Positions 4,500 through 10,593 of a DNA stretch of 10,593 nucleotides are shown piece by piece (positions within the stretch are counted from its first letter, which is position 1; every line of letters starts with the position of its first letter). Below the pieces are notes generated by a model that was not told where the DNA came from, searched no databases, and worked only from the letters and a program-made list of their open reading frames with translations. A program made the position numbers and the translations under genes. Origin of the DNA: JABWBR01 sp036741235 (GTDB lineage: Bacteria > Bacteroidota > Bacteroidia > Chitinophagales > Saprospiraceae); the NCBI GenBank assembly GCA_036741235.1, contig DAINSQ010000159.1, positions 1 through 10,593 of the forward strand, given 5' to 3'.

Positions 4500-7049
4500 T
4501 CAAGGAGAGACGATGAACGCCTTTGCCATTCTGAACCCTGTTTTTCCTGCCTCGTTGCCTTCCAGCACAAAAGCGTAAACTCCACTTGCGAGATCCTTTA
4601 CCGATAATTGATATTGATGCTCACCGGCGGGCATGACGCGGTTTTCCAGCACGCGGATCAACCGGCCCTGGGCATTGTAGAGCGACAGCCGGGCCCGGCT
4701 GGGCGTTGGCAATTGCCATTCAATCGTGACAACATCGCTGGCGGGGTTGGGATAGGGCGCTTTGAGCAGCAGCCGTTCTTTTGCCGGCTCGTTGCCAGAC
4801 GTGACGGGCGGTTCGGCCAGGTCGACCTGGTAGACGCCCAGGCCGTGCGTGGCAATGCGCAACTTATTATTGGCAGGCGAACGGCTGAGGTGCATCACCA
4901 GCACAGCGTCTTCGGGGCCTTCGCCGTAGGGTTCCCAGTTGTCGCCGTTGTCGTAGGAGATATACAGCCCAATATCATTGCCGACATAGAGATGATCGGG
5001 GTAATCAGGGTCGATAAACAGGGTATTAGTGGGCACGTCGGGTAATCCGTTGTCGATGGCAGTCCAGGTGGCGCCGCCGTCGGTGCTGCGGTAGACGTGC
5101 TGGGTATTGAAGCCCGAAAAAACCGCAAAGACGGTTTCGGGTTCTTCGGGGTGGAACACGATGTCCATCGCCGTGCGGTTAGGCAGTCCGCTGAGGTAAG
5201 TCCAGGTACTGCCGCCGTTGGTGCTTTTGAGAATACGGGGGTCGTTAAAATTGGGCGAAGTGCCGATGTAGATGACGTCTTCGTCAAATGGTGAAATTGC
5301 GATAGTAAGGATAGAATTGCCGCCGTCGACCAATGCGGTAGAGGTGGCGGTCCAGGTTGTTCCGCCGTTGGTGGTCCGGTGCAGGCGCTGGGCGCCGGCA
5401 TAGATCACATTGGGGTCGTGGGGCGACAATTCGTAGGGGGCGTTAAAGTTTTTGGCTTCGCCGTTGGCGGAAGTAACGGCGGCTGAGCTGAAGGTCTGCC
5501 CCCTGTTGAGCGAGCGTTGCAGGTTGAGGTTTTGAGAGGTTCCGTACACCACCATATCATTATTGGGGTTGATGGCGGTGCTCATGCCGTCGCCGCCGAT
5601 GACGCGGCGCCAGGCGTCGCCGCCGAGGTAGATGGCCGTGGCGTTGTCCTGCATGCCGCCGATAGCGAAGTTGGCGTCTGTAGCGGAGTTTGAAAAATTG
5701 GCATAAAACTGCTGTGTCTGGAAGCCGCCGTTGCGGCCCTCCCATGATTCGCCGGCGTCGGACGAGAAGAAGATGCCGCCGTCGGTAACCGCAAAAACGT
5801 AGTGCGTATCGTAAGGTGAAAAATAAATGCCGTGGATGTCGGCATGCACGTAGTTGGGCGGGCCTTCGGGGCCGCCCACGGGCGTTACGCCGAAATCCCA
5901 GTTGTACCAGTATGTTTTCTGAATGGGGTTGGTACCGCCGGTAGTTGATTTATGCATATCGACGCCGCAGTATAAGACGGTATTGGGGTTGTTGGGCACA
6001 ATGGCCACGTCGTGGGAATACCAGCCCTGGTAGGCAGCCACGTCTTTGTTGCTCATCAGTTGCCAGTTATTGCCGCCGTCGGTTGAGCGGTAGAGGCCTC
6101 GGCTGACAAACGCATCGGCGACGGAGGCGTACATCACATCGGGTTGGTAGGGGCTGATAGCCAGCTTGGTTTTTCCGGTGTAATCGGAGGGCAGGCCCGG
6201 CGATAGATTCCAGGTGGCGCCGCCGTCGGTCGAGCGGTAAACGCCGGCATCGGGGCTGAGGTAAGCGCCGTGGCTGACCCACATTTTGGAGGTATCGGCG
6301 GGGTGGATTTCGAGGTCGACGGCCATTTCGAGGTCGTGGGCGAGGGTCCAGCTTTGCCCGGCGTCGTTGCTGCGGTAGAGGCCGCGGGTAGTGGCGGCCC
6401 ACACGGTAGAGGGGTTTTGTTGATTAATAACCAGGTCCCAAACGCCGGTAAGCTCGTCGAGCGACCAGTCGAGCGACTTGGTCCACGTAGCGCCGCCGTC
6501 GACGGTTTTCAGGATGCCGATGCCGTAGGATCCGCGGGTAAGGCGGTTGTATACATTGGGGGCGGCGGCGGTATAGTTGTATACCTCGCCGGTGCCGATG
6601 TACATCTCGTCGGGGTTGTCGGGGTTGATAGCGATGGCGCCCACGGCCAGAACCGGGAATCCCGTAGGGATGCGTTCCCAGGCGTCCACGCCGACGCCGG
6701 CGGAGGTAGTGCGCCACAATCCGCCGCCGCAAGTACCCACGTATATGATATTGCTGTCGGTGGGGTGAAAAGCAAGGCTGATGGTGCGCCCGCCGATATT
6801 TTTGGGTCCCAGGGCTTCCCATTGGGGGGTGTTGGTGCGAAAATCGAGTTCGAGGTTGCGCTGGGCAAGCGCTGCGCTGATATGACCGGCGTAGATGCGC
6901 CCGTCGGGCCAGGAGCGGGTCAGGGCCCACTGTTCCATGGCGAGGCCGGCGCCGCTTTGGCGGGGAGTTTTTGATTTTTGCGCGCAAGCGAAAAGACCGA
7001 TCACAATAGCGGAGAGGGCGACATATCTCAGCAGACGATACATTGTCAT
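4500..7049 (-). CDS. Surface Asp-box (BNR/sortilin-like) beta-propeller protein with T9SS sorting domain
   Basis: This 849-residue protein is exported and built of Asp-box repeats, S/T-x-D/N-x-G-x-x-W. About ten are visible, near residues 181, 226, 272, 321, 429, 512 (degenerate), 558, 608, 654 and 698. They mark blade hairpins of one or two beta-propellers, as in VPS10/sortilin, sialidase and xyloglucanase folds. The GPKNIGGRTISLAFHP opening (81-96) fits the common BNR-like Bacteroidota family, whose ligands are mostly unknown. No glycosidase active site could be assigned. Residues ~755-849 form a type A T9SS C-terminal domain (APYPNPASDVVTIEW near 764-778; ASGVYAFVLEGN near 821-832), sending it across the outer membrane. 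The N-terminus has a hydrophobic stretch ending LFAC (19-22), a lipobox-like site. Start could be Met1 or Met3. It is transcribed alone. Confidence 0.85.
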   Translation of the reverse strand: MTMYRLLRYVALSAIVIGLFACAQKSKTPRQSGAGLAMEQWALTRSWPDGRIYAGHISAALAQRNLELDFRTNTPQWEALGPKNIGGRTISLAFHPTDSNIIYVGTCGGGLWRTTSAGVGVDAWERIPTGFPVLAVGAIAINPDNPDEMYIGTGEVYNYTAAAPNVYNRLTRGSYGIGILKTVDGGATWTKSLDWSLDELTGVWDLVINQQNPSTVWAATTRGLYRSNDAGQSWTLAHDLEMAVDLEIHPADTSKMWVSHGAYLSPDAGVYRSTDGGATWNLSPGLPSDYTGKTKLAISPYQPDVMYASVADAFVSRGLYRSTDGGNNWQLMSNKDVAAYQGWYSHDVAIVPNNPNTVLYCGVDMHKSTTGGTNPIQKTYWYNWDFGVTPVGGPEGPPNYVHADIHGIYFSPYDTHYVFAVTDGGIFFSSDAGESWEGRNGGFQTQQFYANFSNSATDANFAIGGMQDNATAIYLGGDAWRRVIGGDGMSTAINPNNDMVVYGTSQNLNLQRSLNRGQTFSSAAVTSANGEAKNFNAPYELSPHDPNVIYAGAQRLHRTTNGGTTWTATSTALVDGGNSILTIAISPFDEDVIYIGTSPNFNDPRILKSTNGGSTWTYLSGLPNRTAMDIVFHPEEPETVFAVFSGFNTQHVYRSTDGGATWTAIDNGLPDVPTNTLFIDPDYPDHLYVGNDIGLYISYDNGDNWEPYGEGPEDAVLVMHLSRSPANNKLRIATHGLGVYQVDLAEPPVTSGNEPAKERLLLKAPYPNPASDVVTIEWQLPTPSRARLSLYNAQGRLIRVLENRVMPAGEHQYQLSVKDLASGVYAFVLEGNEAGKTGFRMAKAFIVSP
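5070..6511 (-). repeat. Recurrent Asp-box-encoding DNA motif within the propeller gene
   Basis: The codons for the RSTDGGATW-type turn recur at DNA level. The plus-strand string CCGCCGTCGGT, followed within a few bases by GCGGTA, appears near 5075, 6073 and 6220, with related forms near 6366 and 6494. The identity beyond protein constraint suggests recent blade duplication or gene conversion, and gives short tracts for slippage or unequal recombination. Confidence 0.5.
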
Positions 7050-7170
7050 GGGTTTATAGATAGTTGTTTTTTGAAAAAATAAGCTCTAAGGTAATAAAAA
7101 ATCGCAAATCACAATCAGCATTCCGCAATCCCGGGGAGAGATAGTATTTTGCAGCAGGAAAAAATGTTGT
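7050..7170. promoter_or_regulatory. Divergent promoter region between propeller and helicase genes
   Basis: This 121-bp AT-rich spacer must hold both divergent promoters. Rightward, TATTTTG at 7145-7151 is one T short of the TAnnTTTG consensus and is followed by AGGA (7156-7159), 11 bases before the helicase ATG. Leftward, TATTTTTT (minus strand, 7081-7074) matches the -7 consensus except the last G. Neither has a clear -33 element. The part at 7100-7130 has GCAA/CAATC-like iterations common in Bacteroidota spacers. Confidence 0.35.
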
Positions 7171-10100
7171 ATGTCGTCCGATCCGTTACCTATTTTATTA
7201 TTTAAAGAAACAGAAAAAATTGCCGGCAACCAGGTTCTGGATGCGGTGGGCAAAACGGATGCCCTATATCGGTTGTTGAGCCTGATTTTTGTAGAAGCCT
7301 CCAAAAAAGAGCAACTGCTGTTTTCTACTTTGTTTGCGCGAATGGCCTACGTATGCCACCAGCGGCAGGTAGAGCGGCGATTGCAATTTTATTTGCACGC
7401 CTTTCGGCGAATGGCTACGGACAGGCGGCAGGGGCAGGAAGCGGCCACGGTGGCCCTGGGCCTGAAAGTGATTGCAACCATTATTGCGGAATTGTGGCAG
7501 GCGCCGATCCCGGATAGCCTGAAAGCGCTATTGCCCGCCGATTGGCCCATACCTTTTGCCGGCGCCAGAGCGCAGAGTTTTCGCGCCAAAGCCCGGGTGT
7601 TGGCCCTCTCCGACGACCCCGACAACCACGTGCTGATTGCCCGCGACGAGGCCCGCCCCGAAGACCCCGTTCGCATTCAATACGGCATCACCGGCCACAA
7701 CGACAATTTTGAGCTGACTATCAAAACCCTGCGCAGCGTTTTTGGATTTCCCACTACGCTGAATTTGCTCGACATAGAAATTGACGACGAAGGCATATAC
7801 CGGCCCAAGGCTATTGTCATCGCCCCCGATTATCTGCTCGACGTATCGGCGGTGGCGGAGGCCTTTCGCGACAGGCAGGCGGATCCCTGGAGTTTTTTGC
7901 TCAAAAGATACCTGCCTTTCAGTTCTTCCGCCGCGCTGGTTGTGGGTAATATCGCCAACTATTTTCTCGATCAATTGATGACATTTCCGGGTATTACCTT
8001 CCAGGATTTGCGCCAAAAGCTCTTTCACACCAACCCGCTGGCGTTTTGCCTGTTTGCCGACGGCGAGATCAAGGCTATTTTACAAGACATACAGAAACAC
8101 TACGTCACACTCAGCGCCATGATCAAAGGCGGTTTCCAGCAGGAGGGCATCCAACCCGAAGACTGCATACTGGAGCCCACCTTTTTTTCCGAAACCTACG
8201 GGCTTCAGGGGCGCCTCGACGTCTTCTACCGCGATCCTGCAGGTAGCGCCCGTTCGGCCATCGTTGAATTAAAAAGCGGCAAGCCGTTTATGCCCAACGC
8301 TTACGGCGTGGGCGCTTCGCATTATATTCAGACATTATTGTACGACCTGTTGATCCGCTCGGCATACGGCAAACAGTTAGACCCCATTTGTTATATCCTG
8401 TATTCCGGGCAGGAAGAGAAACCCCTGCGGTATGCCCCGGCGGTCAAATCGCAGCAATACGAGGCCTTGCAGGCCCGCAACCAGCTGGTGGCCATCGAAT
8501 GGCTGCTGGCGGGGCTCAGCGCCGCCGGCGAAGACCTGCTTGACGCCGGGCATCGCTTGTTTGGGAGGCTCAGCGTGCAAAACGCCAAGGGATTTGCCCT
8601 TCGCGACATAGAACTATTTCTGCAAGCTTTTCAGCAATTAACTCCGCTCGAGCGCAAATACTTTATCGCCTTTTCGGGGTTTATTGCCCGCGAGCAGCAA
8701 CTGGCCAAAACGGGGCAGCAAGGCATCGACGCCCCTAACGGCATGGCCGCACTTTGGCTCAACAGGCTGGAAGAAAAAAAGGAGAACTTTGAAGTGCTCA
8801 GCCACTTGCAGGTTATCAACAACCGGGCCCGCGAAGAAGACCCGCTCATCATCTTTGCGCGTACTTCGCGTACCAATGCGCTGGCCAATTTCCGCAAGGG
8901 CGATATTGCCGTGTTGTATCCGCTGGCCGAAGACGTATTGTCGGGTCAAATTTTCAAATGCACCATCGTCGAAATGGTCAACAACGAGGTCATCGTGCGG
9001 CTGCGCTCGCCGCAGTTCAACGACCGCGTTTTCAGCGAAGTCGACTATTGGAACCTCGAACACGACCTGCTCGACAGTACGTTTAATTCGCAGTACCGAA
9101 GCCTGCTGGAATGGGCAACGGCAAGCCCCTCCAAAAGGCAATTGCTGCTGACACAGCGGGCCCCATCGCAGGGAAAACCGGTTGCGCTACCGACCATTGA
9201 AGAGCTCACAGCCGAGCAATACGATATTTTGCAAAAGGCGCTCAGCGCGCCCGATTACTTTTTGCTGTGGGGGCCTCCCGGTACCGGCAAAACCAGTCTC
9301 ATGCTCAAACACCTGGTAGGCTGGTTGCTGCAACACACCGGAGAAAACGTGCTTCTGCTGGCCTATACCAACCGGGCGGTAGACGAAATTTGCGCCGCCA
9401 TAGAGGAACTGGGCGGCGATATTCGCGATCAATACCTGCGCATCGGCTCGCGTTATTCCACCGAGACCCGTTTCCTGCCGCAATTGCTGGATGCCAAGAC
9501 GGCCCGGGCGCGCACCCGGCAGGAATTGCTGACGATCATTGAAGGGCACCGAATTGTAGTGGGTACGGTTGCCGGCGTGATGGCCAAGCCGGAATTGTTG
9601 CAACTCAAAAAATTCCAGCGCGTCATCATCGACGAAGCTTCACAGGTATTGGAGCCTGCGCTGGCCGGTTTGTTGCCCCGGTTTGAGCGTTTTATTCTGA
9701 TCGGCGACCACCAGCAGTTGCCGGCAGTGGTGGCGCAGCCGCAGCAGGTTTCCGCCGTAGCCGATGCGGATTTGCAGGCCCTGGGTCTCTACAACCTGCG
9801 CAATTCGCTGTTTGAGCGGCTGTATAAACGCTGCCAGTCTGAAACCTGGCATTGGGCATACGCACAGTTGAGCCACCAGGGACGCATGCACCAGGACATC
9901 ATGGATTTTCCAAACCGGTATTTTTACAATAATTCCTTACACATACTGCCGCCTGAAGTCCCCTACCGGCAACGCCAAACAGCGCCCCTTACCCCCCCCC
10001 ACCAGGGCAGTTTTTACAAACAAGAACACCAGCAGTTCCGCCAGCGCAATATCTATTTGTCAACCCCGGTAGACGACAGCAGCGCCAACCAGAAAACCAA

Positions 10101-10512
10101 CGTTCACGAAGCGACGCTGGCTGCCGATCTGGTGCAGCGCATTCAAAAACTGTATACGGCCGCCGGGCGGGAATTTCACGCCCAGAGCGTAGGTATCATA
10201 ACGCCATACCGCGCCCAGATTGCCCAGATCAGGAGCGTACTCGAACAACGCGGCATCAACCCCGCTTTACTCACCGTTGACACCGTGGAGCGCTACCAGG
10301 GCGGCGCCCGCGATATCATTTTGTTATCGCTTTGCACCAATTCGCTCAGCCAGCTCAGCGCCCTGGTATCGCTGTCGGACGAAGGCACCGACCGCCGCCT
10401 CAATGTGGCGCTGACCCGCGCCCGGGAGCAGGTGATTATCCTGGGTAACAAGGATATTTTGAGCAATAGCCCGCTGTATGCAGCACTGATGGAACGGTGT
10501 GGAGGGCTATGA
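7171..10512 (+). CDS. Dna2-like fusion: PD-(D/E)XK (Cas4/RecB-type) nuclease plus SF1 helicase
   Basis: This 1113-residue protein couples DNA cleavage to ATP-driven unwinding, as in Dna2-type enzymes. Residues 1-~330 match nothing I recognise. The nuclease spans ~330-420: GLQGRLDV with Asp350, VELKSG with Glu366 and Lys368, and HYIQTLLYDLL (384-394), the QxxxY motif. A linker leads to an SF1B (Upf1-like) helicase: Walker A GPPGTGKT (701-708), motif Ia LAYTNRAVDE (730-739), DEAS (821-824), GDHQQLPA (845-852), QGRMH (903-907), ITPYRAQ (1010-1016), TVDTVERYQGGARD (1035-1048) and RRLNVALTRAREQ (1075-1087). All helicase motifs appear intact. The cysteines that bind Fe-S in eukaryotic Dna2 and Cas4 are not seen after the nuclease; only Cys407 lies near. 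Roles in replication, repair or defence remain possible. It stands alone; the ATG follows a weak AGGA. Confidence 0.88.
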   Translation: MSSDPLPILLFKETEKIAGNQVLDAVGKTDALYRLLSLIFVEASKKEQLLFSTLFARMAYVCHQRQVERRLQFYLHAFRRMATDRRQGQEAATVALGLKVIATIIAELWQAPIPDSLKALLPADWPIPFAGARAQSFRAKARVLALSDDPDNHVLIARDEARPEDPVRIQYGITGHNDNFELTIKTLRSVFGFPTTLNLLDIEIDDEGIYRPKAIVIAPDYLLDVSAVAEAFRDRQADPWSFLLKRYLPFSSSAALVVGNIANYFLDQLMTFPGITFQDLRQKLFHTNPLAFCLFADGEIKAILQDIQKHYVTLSAMIKGGFQQEGIQPEDCILEPTFFSETYGLQGRLDVFYRDPAGSARSAIVELKSGKPFMPNAYGVGASHYIQTLLYDLLIRSAYGKQLDPICYILYSGQEEKPLRYAPAVKSQQYEALQARNQLVAIEWLLAGLSAAGEDLLDAGHRLFGRLSVQNAKGFALRDIELFLQAFQQLTPLERKYFIAFSGFIAREQQLAKTGQQGIDAPNGMAALWLNRLEEKKENFEVLSHLQVINNRAREEDPLIIFARTSRTNALANFRKGDIAVLYPLAEDVLSGQIFKCTIVEMVNNEVIVRLRSPQFNDRVFSEVDYWNLEHDLLDSTFNSQYRSLLEWATASPSKRQLLLTQRAPSQGKPVALPTIEELTAEQYDILQKALSAPDYFLLWGPPGTGKTSLMLKHLVGWLLQHTGENVLLLAYTNRAVDEICAAIEELGGDIRDQYLRIGSRYSTETRFLPQLLDAKTARARTRQELLTIIEGHRIVVGTVAGVMAKPELLQLKKFQRVIIDEASQVLEPALAGLLPRFERFILIGDHQQLPAVVAQPQQVSAVADADLQALGLYNLRNSLFERLYKRCQSETWHWAYAQLSHQGRMHQDIMDFPNRYFYNNSLHILPPEVPYRQRQTAPLTPPHQGSFYKQEHQQFRQRNIYLSTPVDDSSANQKTNVHEATLAADLVQRIQKLYTAAGREFHAQSVGIITPYRAQIAQIRSVLEQRGINPALLTVDTVERYQGGARDIILLSLCTNSLSQLSALVSLSDEGTDRRLNVALTRAREQVIILGNKDILSNSPLYAALMERCGGL
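9992..10000 (+). repeat. C9 homopolymer inside the helicase gene
   Basis: Nine consecutive C residues encode part of the Thr-Pro-Pro linker at about residues 941-943, between helicase motifs IV and V. The frame is open across it. Gain or loss of one base would remove the last two helicase motifs, so it is either a slippage-prone site or a place where a sequencing error could hide. Confidence 0.8.
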
Positions 10513-10548
10513 GGGGAGGGTGGGAGGGTGGGAGTGTGGGAGGGGGGG
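10513..10548 (+). repeat. G-rich tract with strong G-quadruplex pattern after the helicase stop
   Basis: Five GGG runs separated by single bases (10514-10532), then GGG at 10538-10540 and G7 at 10542-10548, give an optimal short-loop quadruplex pattern. The tract starts immediately after the TGA of the helicase, mirroring 4112-4142 after rnz, so a G-rich 3'-end sequence may recur in this genome. Confidence 0.6.
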
Positions 10549-10577
10549 ATCTTTGCTTTTAGACCCCAAAACCCACC

Positions 10578-10593
10578 AAAAAAAAAAAAAAAA
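10578..10593 (+). other. Terminal poly-A run at the contig end
   Basis: The last 16 bases are all A, following a C/A-only stretch. This is best read as a low-complexity contig end or assembly artefact. It does not follow a hairpin and is not evidence for a terminator. Confidence 0.6.

Noticed and set aside
5070..6511. Regular DNA repeats in the propeller gene as a possible CRISPR array
   Set aside because: Spacing is irregular, the repeats stay in frame and encode Asp-box turns, and no cas gene is near.
6270..6974. 234-codon rightward frame antisense to the propeller gene
   Set aside because: It is a glycine/valine-rich mirror of biased codons in the leftward gene, whose Asp-box repeats and sorting domain prove the true frame.
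7164..7170. ATG seven bases before the helicase start as an alternative start
   Set aside because: It is out of frame with the nuclease-helicase and stops after about a dozen codons.
10578..10593. Poly-A run as half of a terminator
   Set aside because: No GC-rich hairpin is adjacent and it is the physical end of the sequence, so an assembly edge is more likely.

Overview
The window reads as a chromosomal fragment, probably an entire assembly contig, from a Bacteroidota bacterium. The closest fit is the Saprospiria/Saprospiraceae type. The reasons are a type IX secretion C-terminal sorting domain on a large surface protein, TAnnTTTG-type -7 promoter elements ahead of divergent genes, starts mostly without a Shine-Dalgarno sequence, and intergenic spacers full of short dispersed-looking repeats. 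The left edge is a GC-rich palindromic stretch and the right edge is a G-rich tract followed by a poly-A run, which suggests the contig breaks at repeats or low-complexity sequence. The lineage is inferred from these traits, not proven.

Left block (about 73-2625, leftward). A protein with an N-terminal effector-associated-like helical domain and an inactive-STAND-like (iSTAND) core is followed 9 bp later by a MoxR-family AAA+ ATPase and then, 39 bp further on, by a small DUF559/Vsr-like endonuclease-fold protein. The first two look like components of the MoxR/vWA-associated NTP-dependent conflict systems known from comparative genomics. The vWA/VMAP partner expected after MoxR is not present; the nuclease occupies that position.

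Middle block (2626-4111). A roughly 150-bp divergent spacer carries a candidate promoter on each strand plus repeated CGCTAGC palindromes. It leads rightward into a two-gene unit: a STAS-domain (SpoIIAA-like) protein and ribonuclease Z (rnz), separated by 11 bp.

Convergent spacer (4112-4499). This non-coding stretch lies between the 3' ends of rnz and a leftward gene. It holds a G-rich tract, a ~310-bp unit bounded by imperfect inverted repeats, and an internal 18-bp-arm palindrome. It resembles a small non-autonomous or repeat-derived element.

Right block. A leftward 849-residue Asp-box (BNR/sortilin-like) beta-propeller protein carries both a lipobox-like N-terminus and a T9SS C-terminal domain. 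It is divergent from a rightward 1113-residue Dna2-like protein that fuses a PD-(D/E)XK (Cas4/RecB-type) nuclease to a complete SF1 helicase. The helicase gene contains a C9 homopolymer. No tRNA, rRNA, CRISPR array or transposase was recognised.
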